NCBI RefSeq assembly: GCF_000784355.1
Contig: NZ_KN360941.1
Span: 1 to 62,774 of the forward strand
Direction: 5' to 3'
Length of the DNA: 62,774 nt
Source: Methanolacinia paynteri
GTDB taxonomy: Archaea; Halobacteriota; Methanomicrobia; Methanomicrobiales; Methanomicrobiaceae
The notes below the pieces were generated by a model, which did no database searches, had not been told where the DNA came from, and saw only the letters and a list, made by a program, of their open reading frames with translations. Below are positions 49,874 to 58,832 of the stretch, piece by piece; the stretch's first letter is position 1; every line of letters begins with the position of its first letter. Position numbers and translations under genes: made by a program.

Positions 49874-51310
49874 TCAGTTTTCCTGCTTTGAGTCGTTATT
49901 GCCTTTTGGCCTGAGATCCCATTCGGGTTTTTTGAATTCATGCAGGATGAACGGACCCGAACCCAGGATGATGATGCCTATGAGAAGTATTCCTGCATAG
50001 AAAAACGGATTCAGGTTTTCTCCTGCTGGCTGTATGAAGCCGATAAGGAATGCGGCAACGCTCGCTATCACACCGACCGAGGCTACAAACTTCATCGCAG
50101 GGACACGGAATCCGCGTTTTACATCCGGTGCGGTCTTACGGAGGCGCATTGCAGTCAGGAACATCATTACATACATTATAAGATATAGCTGAACCGCCAT
50201 CGCCGACAGTATCCAGAAGGCTTCGCCGACAGAAGGTATGAGTGCATAGAATAGTGCGAGTGCAGTGACGATCAGACCCTGTACTGCCATTATGTTCTCC
50301 TGCATTCCTGCCTTGTTGGTCTTCTGGAACCATGGCGGAAGATAGCCTTCCTTTCCGACGAGGAGCAGGCCCCTGCTTGGACCGGGAATCCATGTTACGA
50401 CAGATGCAAGTATGCCGATGACGATGAGGACTGCCATCAGTGTAGCTCCCCATGTAATTCCTATATGAGCAAAAAGGGTCTCAAATGCAACGAATACACC
50501 TGTTGTCAGATCGATCTGTGATGCAGGAAGGCAGGTTGCAATAGCCAGCGTTCCGGGGATGAAGATAAGAAGTATAAGGATCGATGCCAGGAGGATCGAT
50601 TTGTGGAAGTTCTTCCCGGGGTCGTGCATATCGGTTACATGGACCGCGTTCATCTCCATGCCTGCAAATGACAGGAAATTGCTTATTATAAGGACAACTC
50701 CGGCAAAGCCCGCCCATGCGGGGATGAAACCGGAGGCCGAGACACTCATCTGCGGCTGTCCCCCGGTCCCGACGAATATTATTGCAAGGACCACAAGGGC
50801 AAGTACCGGTATAAGTGTACCTATAATGAGCCCTTTGCTTCCGATCTCCGAGAATGTCTTAACACCTCTCAATGCCAGGAGAGTAGCTATCCAGTATACA
50901 ACTATGATGACGGCCCCGATGAAGACCCCGCTTCCTGCCAGCCCGGGGTTGAAGATATATGCAAGTGCGGATGCGAAGAAGGCGAGCTGTACAGGGAACC
51001 AGACGACATTCTGGATCCACTGCTGCCATATGGCGACCATGCCGGCCCTGCCGCCGTATGCCGCATAGACCCAGCCGAATATACCGCCTTCCCATCCGCT
51101 CGCGAGTTCGGCTGCCACGAGTGCCGTAGGGATAAGAAAAACGGCGGCGGGAATCACATAGAGGATGATGGAGCCCAGTCCGTATGGTGCCATCGCCGGA
51201 AGGCCGCGTATGCTCGCGACCGCGACGGTGGTCAGGAGGGCCATCGTTATCCAGTTGATGGTCTTTGTCTGTTTTACTTCAGCCGGTCCGGCCTTATCTT
51301 CATTTGTCAT
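49874..51310 (-). CDS. gadC: APC-family glutamate/GABA antiporter, GadC-like
   Basis: 478 aa, exactly the length of the paralogue at 48221, and similar throughout (INWITMALLTTVAVASIRGL identical). Marks: AAELASGWEGGIFGWVYAAY, FLSFAGMEMNAVHVTDMHDP, GPSRGLLLVGKEGYLPPWFQ. It starts 12 nt after the glutamate decarboxylase stop, so it is the direct operon partner. Known GadB-GadC pairs use up protons by exporting GABA in exchange for glutamate. The long C-terminal plug of E. coli GadC is not evident. Confidence 0.87.
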   Translation of the reverse strand: MTNEDKAGPAEVKQTKTINWITMALLTTVAVASIRGLPAMAPYGLGSIILYVIPAAVFLIPTALVAAELASGWEGGIFGWVYAAYGGRAGMVAIWQQWIQNVVWFPVQLAFFASALAYIFNPGLAGSGVFIGAVIIVVYWIATLLALRGVKTFSEIGSKGLIIGTLIPVLALVVLAIIFVGTGGQPQMSVSASGFIPAWAGFAGVVLIISNFLSFAGMEMNAVHVTDMHDPGKNFHKSILLASILILLIFIPGTLAIATCLPASQIDLTTGVFVAFETLFAHIGITWGATLMAVLIVIGILASVVTWIPGPSRGLLLVGKEGYLPPWFQKTNKAGMQENIMAVQGLIVTALALFYALIPSVGEAFWILSAMAVQLYLIMYVMMFLTAMRLRKTAPDVKRGFRVPAMKFVASVGVIASVAAFLIGFIQPAGENLNPFFYAGILLIGIIILGSGPFILHEFKKPEWDLRPKGNNDSKQEN

Positions 51311-51322
51311 GATCTGACCTCT

Positions 51323-52717
51323 TCAGTGATGGAATCCGGACCCTGACTTCTCGTCGTGAACCGGTTCCGGCTGGCTCTCAAGTGTCGGAAGCTGGCGCTT
51401 TAAATCGTCGAGGAAAAGGTCTGCCAGGTCGTGTGAAAGGCCTCTCCTGACCACTATACGAAGTGCAGCGAGATCGGTCCTGTTAGCCGGGAACGTGTAT
51501 GCAGGGATGAGCCACCCGCGTTCCCGCATCTTGTTCGATACGTCGAAGACAGAGAAATTTTTCACATTGTCTTTGAGTTTGAACGCGAATACGGGGAGTT
51601 CATCGCCTCTTGTAATAAGCTCGAACGGTCCGAGCTTTTCGATCTCTTTCGAGAGATACAGGGCCACCTCGCGTGCATAACCCTGTACTTTCGTATAGCC
51701 GTCAAAGCCGAGACGGAGGAAGTTGTAGTACTGGAGTATTATCTGCGAACCGGGTCTTGAGAAGTTGAGAGCAAATGTCGGCATGTTCGATCCCAGGTAG
51801 TTGACGTAGAATATCAGGTCTTCGGGGAGCATCTTTGCATCTCTCCAAACGACCCACCCGACACCTGGGTATACAAGCCCGTATTTGTGCCCGGATGTGT
51901 TGATCGATGCGACCCTCGGGAGGCGGAAGTCCCAGATTAAGTCCTGGTCGAGGAATGGTGCGATCATACCGCCGGACGCGGCATCGACATGGACGGGGAT
52001 GTCGATCCCTGTTTTCTCCTGGAACTTGTCCAGTGCATCACAGATCTCCTTTACCGGCTCATATGATCCGTCGAATGTGGAACCAAGTATTGCAATGACT
52101 CCTATGGTATTTTCGTCGCAAAGTTTTATGGCCTCCTCTGCCGAGAGGTGGAAGCGGTTTCCTTCCATCGGGACGAGGCGCATCTCGACGTCCCAGTAGT
52201 TCGCAAACTTCTCCCAGCAGACCTGAACATTGATCCCCATAACGATGTTGGGTTTGTCGACAGGTTTTCCTCCGGCCTTTCTCTTGTGCTGCCATCTCCT
52301 CTTCATCGCAAGGCCCCCGAGCATAGCGGCCTCGCTCGATCCTGTAGTCGAGCACCCGGTCGAATTGTCGGGATCTGGTGAATTCCAGAGGTGGCTGAGG
52401 ATGCTTACACACCGCATCTCGAGTTCGGCGGTCTGCGGGTATTCGTCCTTGTCGATCATGTTCTTGTCGAATGTCTCGGACGCGAGTTTCTGTGCTTGGG
52501 GCTCCATCCAGGTGCCGACAAATGTAGCGAGGTTCAGCCTTGCATTTCCGTCCAGCATCAGTTCGTCGTGAACAATCTGGTAGGCTAGGTCCGGGCTCAT
52601 CTCCTTTTTGGGCATTGTGCACCTGGGAATACTCTCGAAGCCTTCCTGTGCGAAAACCGGATCGATTCTTATCTCTTTTGCATTATGTTTAGGTCCTTTC
52701 GGATGTTTTAGTCCCAT
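51323..52717 (-). CDS. gadB: Glutamate decarboxylase, GadB type
   Basis: 464 aa, close to E. coli GadB (466). PLP features: STTGSSEAAMLGGLAMKRRW, HVDAASGGMIAPF (cofactor Asp), and NTSGHKYGLVYPGVGW with the Schiff-base Lys. The N-terminal PKGPKHNAKEI and C-terminal KSGSGFHH resemble the GadB ends involved in pH-dependent activity. It converts glutamate to GABA and CO2, using a proton. Methanogens more often carry the short MfnA tyrosine/aspartate decarboxylase; this is the long Gad type. GGAGGA precedes the ATG. Confidence 0.92.
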   Translation of the reverse strand: MGLKHPKGPKHNAKEIRIDPVFAQEGFESIPRCTMPKKEMSPDLAYQIVHDELMLDGNARLNLATFVGTWMEPQAQKLASETFDKNMIDKDEYPQTAELEMRCVSILSHLWNSPDPDNSTGCSTTGSSEAAMLGGLAMKRRWQHKRKAGGKPVDKPNIVMGINVQVCWEKFANYWDVEMRLVPMEGNRFHLSAEEAIKLCDENTIGVIAILGSTFDGSYEPVKEICDALDKFQEKTGIDIPVHVDAASGGMIAPFLDQDLIWDFRLPRVASINTSGHKYGLVYPGVGWVVWRDAKMLPEDLIFYVNYLGSNMPTFALNFSRPGSQIILQYYNFLRLGFDGYTKVQGYAREVALYLSKEIEKLGPFELITRGDELPVFAFKLKDNVKNFSVFDVSNKMRERGWLIPAYTFPANRTDLAALRIVVRRGLSHDLADLFLDDLKRQLPTLESQPEPVHDEKSGSGFHH

Positions 52718-52841
52718 TTTTCATTCCTCCAACAAAAAAAATGAATCAGGTATTCCGAAGCAAATGATTCGAAGGATCCCGGGTGCCTGATTCGTTCGAA
52801 ATTTTCTGTTCAGCAGACAGTATGAAATTCTGGTATTTAAA

Positions 52842-52850
52842 TGTTCTTTT
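52842..52850 (-). promoter_or_regulatory. TATA-like box of the gad operon
   Basis: Minus-strand ACATTTAAATACC, about 125 bp upstream of the gadB ATG. The rest of the 321-bp gap 52718-53038 is AT-rich with no gene; a perfect small palindrome AACCAT-ATTT-ATGGTT (52985-53000) precedes trmO. Confidence 0.35.
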
Positions 52851-53038
52851 TGGATTGTGGTTTCTTCTCAATTAAAGGTCTCAAAATTAAGATTGCAATG
52901 TAAAAAAAGAAGTTTTTACTTATCATAGTTCTCAATATTTAACAGGACTTAAAAGTTAGCAATAATGTCTTTACAACCTGATATAACCATATTTATGGTT
53001 CCGGGAAGATTTAGCAGAAGATATATGAAGTGATGTTT

Positions 53039-53584
53039 ATGGCAACTGAAGATACTGTAAATTACTGGAAAGGAAGGGAAATTGTCTACAGGCCGATAGG
53101 CGTGATACATTCCGAGCACACCGAGCAGGAGAATACACCGATCCAGGGGATATTCAATCCGTCTGTGGGTGAGATAGAACTCTACCCCGAATATGAAAAA
53201 GGGCTGAAGGATATAGACAAATTTTCACATCTCATTCTGTTGTACCATTTCGATCGCTCCACAGGCCCGAAGCTGATCCAGGAGCCTTTCCTGGACGGTG
53301 AGAGCCCGAAGGGAATCTTTGCGATCCGTCATTTCAACAGGCCCAATCCGATCGGCTTCTCGATTGTCGATCTCCTCGGTGTGAAGGGAAACAGGCTGAA
53401 GATAGGTTCGGTCGATATCCTGGACGGAACACCGCTGCTTGACATCAAGCCGTATGTATACAGGTTCGATCACCGCGATGAGGTAAAGAGCGGCTGGGTT
53501 GATGAAAAGCACCTTGACGATATCGAAGAGTGGAATGCCACCCCGAAAGAATTGAGAGACCGGGAAAGAACCAAGTTTGAATGA
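53039..53584 (+). CDS. trmO: TrmO/TsaA-type tRNA methyltransferase-like protein (UPF0066)
   Basis: 181 aa from ATG 53039; in-frame GTG 53030 and ATG 53033 also possible. Single UPF0066 beta-barrel: YRPIGVIHSEHTEQENTPIQ, FSHLILLYHFDRS, GIFAIRHFNRPNPIGFSIVD, GTPLLDIKPYVYRFD, the usual SAM-binding loops. Bacterial TrmO methylates tRNA t6A37. In archaea the gene often sits by molybdate transport genes, as here, so another role is possible. Confidence 0.87.
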   Translation: MATEDTVNYWKGREIVYRPIGVIHSEHTEQENTPIQGIFNPSVGEIELYPEYEKGLKDIDKFSHLILLYHFDRSTGPKLIQEPFLDGESPKGIFAIRHFNRPNPIGFSIVDLLGVKGNRLKIGSVDILDGTPLLDIKPYVYRFDHRDEVKSGWVDEKHLDDIEEWNATPKELRDRERTKFE

Positions 53585-53690
53585 TATTGGAAATAAATTC
53601 CTCATCATTCAAATCATCAGGAAAAATTGTTTTTCTATCAATGAATCAAATGAAATTGTTTAATATGCCTCAAAAGTAAAACTGAACCAT

Positions 53691-54518
53691 ATGGTTAAAA
53701 AATTATTGGCTGCAACAGTCGGCCTTCTGCTGGTTTTTTCCGTATTACTGTGCGGATGTACCGGATCAGGCGATTCGGGCACCGTTCAGGCTGACAATGC
53801 ATCCGGCGAAGAGAGCCTGCTGGTATACTGCGGCGCAGGAATGAAAGCCCCGATGCAGATCATCGGTGATAAGTTTACTGAAGAGACGGGAATTCCGGTA
53901 ACATACAATTATGCAGGGTGCGGTCAGCTCCTTGCCCAGATGGAGCTTACACAGATGGGGGATGTCTTCATGCCGGGAGCAACACTTGAGTTTAATAATG
54001 CTAAGAAAAAGGGAATTGTAGGGAATGAATCCCTTGTGGCATATCATATCCCGGTCATCGGTGTGCCTTTGGGAAATCCCGCAAACATAACGTCGCTTGA
54101 AGATCTCACGAAAGGGGGAGTAAAGGTCTCCATGGGTGAACCTGACAGCATGGCTCTCGGAACGATTGCAAAGAACATTTTCAACAAGAGCGGCATCCTT
54201 GACGAGGTAATGGATAATGTCGTTGTCCAGAGGGCGACAGTAAACGAGATTGTAACAGATATAACTCTCGGCAATGCCGATGCAGCGATTATCTGGTCGG
54301 ATCTCTACAATCCTGAAACAATGGAGATAATTGAGATACCGCGTTCGCAGAACCTGATAAAGATTATTCCGATTGGAACTCTGACATTCTCCGATCAACC
54401 GGAGACAGCCCAGAAGTTCGTAGATTTCGTTGCCTCGGATTCAGGCGGCAAAGCCATATTCGAGGAATACGGATTTATCGTGTATCCTAATTCGGAATAT
54501 GCGGACATCACTCCCTAA
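53691..54518 (+). CDS. modA: Molybdate/tungstate-binding lipoprotein
   Basis: 275 aa. Lipoprotein signal with lipobox-like LLCGCTGSG (Cys about residue 21). Binding-fold marks: LLVYCGAGMKAPMQIIGDKF, YNYAGCGQLLAQMELTQMGD, MPGATLEFNNAKKKG, GEPDSMALGTIAKNI, NADAAIIWSDLY. It captures molybdate or tungstate outside the membrane for ModBC. Whether it prefers Mo or W cannot be told from sequence. First gene of modABC, although 163 bp separate it from modB. Confidence 0.9.
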   Translation: MVKKLLAATVGLLLVFSVLLCGCTGSGDSGTVQADNASGEESLLVYCGAGMKAPMQIIGDKFTEETGIPVTYNYAGCGQLLAQMELTQMGDVFMPGATLEFNNAKKKGIVGNESLVAYHIPVIGVPLGNPANITSLEDLTKGGVKVSMGEPDSMALGTIAKNIFNKSGILDEVMDNVVVQRATVNEIVTDITLGNADAAIIWSDLYNPETMEIIEIPRSQNLIKIIPIGTLTFSDQPETAQKFVDFVASDSGGKAIFEEYGFIVYPNSEYADITP

Positions 54519-54681
54519 TTTTTTTATTTATGAAGTCTGCAGTTTTTGTGTTTTCAGGAATCTGTTCTTTTGGCAATATTTCTGCAGGAATAACCGGCAT
54601 AACAGATTAAGAGGAAATTTATGTATATATCTGTAAATGGAGGGTTCAGGATTTTATTGCCCGGAAAGGTGAGTGGAATAA

Positions 54682-55476
54682 GTGAGTGATATCAGGCATT
54701 CCCGGCTCAAAAGGTTTTCAATAGGCGTCGGGGTATTCGTTACTGCTTTCATACTGGTTGTGCTCCTCCTGATTGTTTCATATTCCGGGCCGGAGGCGTT
54801 GGTCTCATCGATATTCTCTGATGAGATGATGTTTGCGATCTACCTGTCTATCGTTACATCTGTGACTTCGACCGGGCTTTGCATACTTTTTGCCATTCCG
54901 GTTTCTTATGCACTCGCAAGATATGAATTCCCCTTCAAGAACCTAATCAACACGTCAATCGATCTCCCGCTCGCACTTCCTCCCCTTGTGGCAGGTGTCG
55001 GCCTTCTTCTTCTCTTTGGGCAGACGGCTCTCGGGAAAGGTCTTGCAGCGGCTGGAATAGAATTCATATTCACACCTCTCGGGATAATCGTGGCGCAGTT
55101 CTTTGTAAATCTCCCTTTTATGGTGAGAATTCTCAGATCTACATTCCAGTCGGTAAGCCCGAGGTATGAATATGTCGCGAGAACCCTCGGGTGCAGTGAG
55201 CTTCAGGCATTTATAAAGGTCACACTTCCGATGGCAAAGAACGGGTTTTTTGCAGGGACCGTGATTACATGGTCGAGGGCTATTGGAGAATTCGGAGCGG
55301 CTTTAATGGTCGCAGGTGCAACGAGAATGAAAACCGAGTCGCTTCCTGTTGCGGTGTTTTTGAACATGTCGACAGGGGATCTCGATATGGCAACGGCCGC
55401 CGCGACCATCCTGATAATTATTGCAATCATCTCATTGTACGTGTTTGAAAGATACGGGGGAACCACTCAGATCTAA
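54682..55476 (+). CDS. modB: Molybdate/tungstate ABC transporter permease
   Basis: 264 aa, about six membrane helices. The binding-protein-dependent permease signature is RTLGCSELQAFIKVTLPMAKNGFFAG with EFGAALMVAGATRMKTESLP. IDLPLALPPLVAGVGLL matches ModB/WtpB. Starts with GTG at 54682 after GGAAAGGTGAG. modC follows after 11 nt. Confidence 0.92.
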   Translation: MSDIRHSRLKRFSIGVGVFVTAFILVVLLLIVSYSGPEALVSSIFSDEMMFAIYLSIVTSVTSTGLCILFAIPVSYALARYEFPFKNLINTSIDLPLALPPLVAGVGLLLLFGQTALGKGLAAAGIEFIFTPLGIIVAQFFVNLPFMVRILRSTFQSVSPRYEYVARTLGCSELQAFIKVTLPMAKNGFFAGTVITWSRAIGEFGAALMVAGATRMKTESLPVAVFLNMSTGDLDMATAAATILIIIAIISLYVFERYGGTTQI

Positions 55477-55487
55477 CGGTGTAGCCT

Positions 55488-56537
55488 ATGCTGGAATTAA
55501 AAGATATTTCTATTAAACTGGGTGAATTCTCCCTTGAGAAGATAAATCTCTGTGTTGATAAGGGTGAATACATGGTCATCCTCGGACCGACCGGAGCCGG
55601 AAAGACTATAGTACTCGAAACGATTGCAGGGATATATCCACCTGATTCAGGGAGCATAGAATTGAACGGAGAGGATATCACGTTTGCCGACCCGAAGGAC
55701 AGGAACATCTCGATGGTCTACCAGGATTATATGCTCTTCCCGCACCTTTCCGTGTATGAAAACATCGCCTTCGGCCTCTCGGTGAAGAAGACACCGGCAG
55801 ACGAGATTGAAAAAAAGGTGTCCGAGGTTGCGGAGATCCTCGGGATCTCGCATCTCCTCCACCGGTCCGTTATAAATCTAAGCGGCGGGGAGAAGCAGAG
55901 GACTGCAATATCGCGGGCGATCGTGATGGAGCCCCATGTCCTTCTTCTCGACGAACCTCTCAGCGCACTTGATGTAAGAACCCGTGAAAGGTTGAGGAAA
56001 GAGCTTAAGAGACTTCATACGAGGTTTAAGACTACCGTTCTCCATGTCACCCACAACTTCGAGGAGGTCTTCTCCCTTGCGGATCGCGTTGCGGTCCTCA
56101 ACCAGGGAAAGATAATACAGATCGGTGTCCCCGACCAGGTGTTCTCGCAGCCCGAGTCGAAGTTCATTGCCGAGTTCGTGGGCACGGAGAACATATTCCG
56201 CGGTGATATAACATCCGGTTCAGGCTGTTCTGTTATTACAGTTGATGGTCTTGAAATTGTTTCCACCGCAACGGGAATTGAGGGAAATGTCTATGCCTCA
56301 GTCCGGCCGGAAGACATAATGCTCTCAAGAGAACCTTTGAAGACTCCTGCAAGGAATTCGTTCGAAGGTGTTGTAGAGAGTATCACCAATAACGGAACGA
56401 TGGTCGAGATCCGGGTAGACGCAGGAATCCCGTTTGTTACTGTTCTTACGAGAAGAGGATTCAGCGATATCGGGATAAAAGAGGGAGATTCGGTTTTCCT
56501 GACCTTCAAGGCGGCGGCTGTTCACGTATTTTCGTGA
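55488..56537 (+). CDS. modC: Molybdate/tungstate ABC transporter ATPase with TOBE domain
   Basis: 349 aa. Walker A GPTGAGKTI, signature LSGGEKQRTAISRAI, Walker B VLLLDEPLSALD, H-loop HVTHNFEEVF. Residues about 230-345 form TOBE-type regulatory strands (IFRGDITSGSG, VYASVRPEDIMLS, FEGVVESITNNGTMVEIRVD) that may bind the oxyanion and inhibit uptake. Ends 4 bp from the stop of the convergent mobB-like gene. Confidence 0.93.
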   Translation: MLELKDISIKLGEFSLEKINLCVDKGEYMVILGPTGAGKTIVLETIAGIYPPDSGSIELNGEDITFADPKDRNISMVYQDYMLFPHLSVYENIAFGLSVKKTPADEIEKKVSEVAEILGISHLLHRSVINLSGGEKQRTAISRAIVMEPHVLLLDEPLSALDVRTRERLRKELKRLHTRFKTTVLHVTHNFEEVFSLADRVAVLNQGKIIQIGVPDQVFSQPESKFIAEFVGTENIFRGDITSGSGCSVITVDGLEIVSTATGIEGNVYASVRPEDIMLSREPLKTPARNSFEGVVESITNNGTMVEIRVDAGIPFVTVLTRRGFSDIGIKEGDSVFLTFKAAAVHVFS

Positions 56538-56541
56538 TCTT

Positions 56542-57225
56542 TCAGCTCTTCATGCCGCCCAGGTCAGATACTGCTCTGTCTATTGCATTGCAGGCAGACC
56601 GTGTGTCGACGGAGGCGACACCGATCATCACTTTTTTTCTGTTTACTAATATTTTCACGGAGATTATGCCTTCGTGCTCCCCGATCTTCCCGGCGATCTT
56701 TCCGTAATCCATAGGAATATTCTCTAAAACACCGGAGAAAGTTACAATTGAGGCACCTGCAGGAGCTCTTTCATCCTCCTCCAGTTCTTTGACAAGCCCG
56801 CCAAGAGTATAATAATCATCGAATGCATCGAGCGATTCGATTACGTCATCGACTGTAGGATCTCTGAGCAGGCATTCACCGGATTCCAGCTCTCCCTTGA
56901 CGATCTTTTTGAATCCGTACTCCTTGAATCCCTCGATTATTGCATACTTCATCCCCAGGTCACAGAGAATTTCAAGAGATCTGTCAAGGTCGTCATCCCT
57001 TACTGTAAGAACGGTCTTTTCCGCGTCCACCCCTGCAACGCATTCGGCACCGTGCTCGTAATGCGTAGTCGTATCCTTTCCTTCCGCGAGCTCAAAGATG
57101 TGGTGGCCCATGTGCTTGATGACTCCTACCTTTCCCGGAAACATTACTGTCATTCTTTCGAGAAGGCGGTGTATAAAATAGGTTTTGCCGGAATTCGACC
57201 TTCCTACTACCTGAATTACTTTCAT
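56542..57225 (-). CDS. mobB: MobB fused to a degenerate MoaE-like domain
   Basis: 227 aa. Residues 1-140 are MobB-like: P-loop VVGRSNSGKTYFI, KVGVIKHMGHH, ECVAGVDAEKTVLTV, YAIIEGFKEYGFKKIV. After YTLGGLVKELEEDE, residues about 145-227 align with the MoaE-like half of the protein at 58833, but the end (ASVDTRSACNAIDRAVSDLG) lacks the lysine-rich catalytic tail of MoaE. MobB assists guanine-nucleotide attachment to the pterin cofactor. It follows a coiled-coil protein gene by 13 nt. Confidence 0.8.
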   Translation of the reverse strand: MKVIQVVGRSNSGKTYFIHRLLERMTVMFPGKVGVIKHMGHHIFELAEGKDTTTHYEHGAECVAGVDAEKTVLTVRDDDLDRSLEILCDLGMKYAIIEGFKEYGFKKIVKGELESGECLLRDPTVDDVIESLDAFDDYYTLGGLVKELEEDERAPAGASIVTFSGVLENIPMDYGKIAGKIGEHEGIISVKILVNRKKVMIGVASVDTRSACNAIDRAVSDLGGMKS

Positions 57226-57238
57226 CCTGAAGCAGTCC

Positions 57239-57829
57239 CTATCGTGTGCTCACTGAATGAACCGGGAAGGGAACATTCCCTGATTCCATCTCTTCAAGGA
57301 CTTCGTCTATATGGATTATCTCGCTGTAATCCGAGCCTGCGAGGCAGTACCCCGATTTATCTATGGCCCATACGGGGTATTTTATCGCAGCATCCGGAAT
57401 ATCGATCGTGGGGAGTTTCCTGAAATTAAGGAGGTCGTGCGGATTTCTCTTAAGATTTCCGGCGATCTCATCAAGCTCTTCAACCCACCGCTTCAGCTCT
57501 CTCACATCAACCTTGTTCCATCTGAGTATCTGGTTAATCTTCATGTACGCATCTCGTTCGAGAAGAACGACATTGACGGATGATTCGTTGCCGAGATAGA
57601 ATTCAAAGAAATCGGCTACATCATCAAGTCTTTTTGACAGAAAATCCAGTGAACTGCCAACCCCGCTGATTCCGGATTTGATCTCTTTTTCATCTAGGAA
57701 TTTCAGATTCCTGAGATCCTTTTTAAGTTCCTGGAGGGTTTTAGTAATATCTTTTATTTCATTTACATTGTTCCTGAATTTTTCATGAATCTCCGTCAGG
57801 AAGAATGCGGCTTCTTCTTCTGCACCCAT
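57239..57829 (-). CDS. Uncharacterised coiled-coil protein
   Basis: 196 aa. Residues about 10-85 are strongly helical and heptad-like (KDITKTLQELKKDLRNLKFL, SLDFLSKRLDDVADFFEF). The second half ends in a small domain with KYPVWAIDKSGYCLAGSDY. No family recognised. It is 13 nt upstream of the mobB-moaE-like gene on the same strand, so it may belong to cofactor synthesis, but nothing in its own sequence says so. Confidence 0.65.
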   Translation of the reverse strand: MGAEEEAAFFLTEIHEKFRNNVNEIKDITKTLQELKKDLRNLKFLDEKEIKSGISGVGSSLDFLSKRLDDVADFFEFYLGNESSVNVVLLERDAYMKINQILRWNKVDVRELKRWVEELDEIAGNLKRNPHDLLNFRKLPTIDIPDAAIKYPVWAIDKSGYCLAGSDYSEIIHIDEVLEEMESGNVPFPVHSVSTR

Positions 57830-57961
57830 TGGATATTAGTATGGAAAGACAGGGATATAATCGTTTCAACATCGGCAGGTTAGAGGGTTTTTACTTTAAT
57901 GGCCGTATTGTTGCTTGAAATGAAACCTTTTTCTAATTAACTGGTAAAAAATAATTAGATC

Positions 57962-57983
57962 TACATATATGCTGCAGCTGCAG
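57962..57983 (+). promoter_or_regulatory. TATA-like box and adjacent perfect palindrome upstream of fmdC
   Basis: TACATATATG (57962-57971) is followed directly by the 12-bp palindrome CTGCAGCTGCAG (57972-57983), 22 bp before the fmdC ATG. A protein bound there would cover the transcription start region: a candidate operator. Confidence 0.4.
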
Positions 57984-58005
57984 TTGCCATTCCCGGAGAA
58001 TAGTT

Positions 58006-58779
58006 ATGAGAGTTGTAAAACTTACACCAAAACCACGAAAAAATCCCAATCTTCCCGTAGAAGCAGAATCAATAATCCCCGAGCATTTTATGGATGAATC
58101 ATTCCGCGACCTCAGTGTATGGGAGGGGAACAAGGAGAAAAGCTTCTGTGATTTCTTCGATATAGAAATTGCCGGCGAAGCCGCTTCCCCCGACGATATC
58201 GTACTTGTGCTTGCTGGCGAAACCAGGACATTAAAGCGTATCGGCGAATATATGACCGCAGGAAAGATCACTGTCGAAGGCGATATCGGAATGCACTGCG
58301 GGAATTTCATGAGCAGCGGAACAATCGAGATCATGGGTGATGCGGACGGGTGGCTCGGCCGCGAAATGAGGGGCGGAAGGATTCTGTGTCACGGGAATGC
58401 GGGCCATTACTGCGGTTCGGGATATCGTGGAGAGAAGAGAGGAATGCGTGGAGGTGTCCTCGAGGTGATGGGAGATACCGGTGATTTCTGTGGCGAATTC
58501 CTTGCAGGCGGGGAGATCATAATTCATGGAAACTGCGGCGATATGACAGGTGTCGATATGAGAGACGGCATCCTGAAGGTCTACGGCGAATGCAGAAGAG
58601 CCTGCGGGAACATGAAGGGCGGCACTGCATATTTCTTCGGGAAAGTGAATGCAATGCACCCGACATTCAGGGATGAAGGGGAGACGAACGTTGACGGAAA
58701 AATAATGCATCATTTCGCTGGTGATGTGGCAAACAGGGGGAAGGGATCACTTTACGTAAAAGAATATGAATACTATTAA
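58006..58779 (+). CDS. fmdC: Formylmethanofuran dehydrogenase subunit C, second copy
   Basis: 257 aa. Beta-helix repeats as in FwdC: MTAGKITVEGDIG, MSSGTIEIMGDAD, MRGGRILCHGNAG, GMRGGVLEVMGDTG, LAGGEIIIHGNCG. The first 65 residues differ from FwdC. It is the missing C subunit for the D-B fusion and fmdA at 40722-44140, displaced by about 14 kb of cofactor and transport genes. It has its own promoter. Confidence 0.9.
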   Translation: MRVVKLTPKPRKNPNLPVEAESIIPEHFMDESFRDLSVWEGNKEKSFCDFFDIEIAGEAASPDDIVLVLAGETRTLKRIGEYMTAGKITVEGDIGMHCGNFMSSGTIEIMGDADGWLGREMRGGRILCHGNAGHYCGSGYRGEKRGMRGGVLEVMGDTGDFCGEFLAGGEIIIHGNCGDMTGVDMRDGILKVYGECRRACGNMKGGTAYFFGKVNAMHPTFRDEGETNVDGKIMHHFAGDVANRGKGSLYVKEYEYY

Positions 58780-58832
58780 TTTGAGTTTTTAAGCCTGAAA
58801 ATTTATTATTTTTTTGAATAATTTCATTTCCT

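Noticed and set aside
53766-54398. 210-aa antisense open frame in modA
   Set aside because: Shadow of the conserved modA; no family features.
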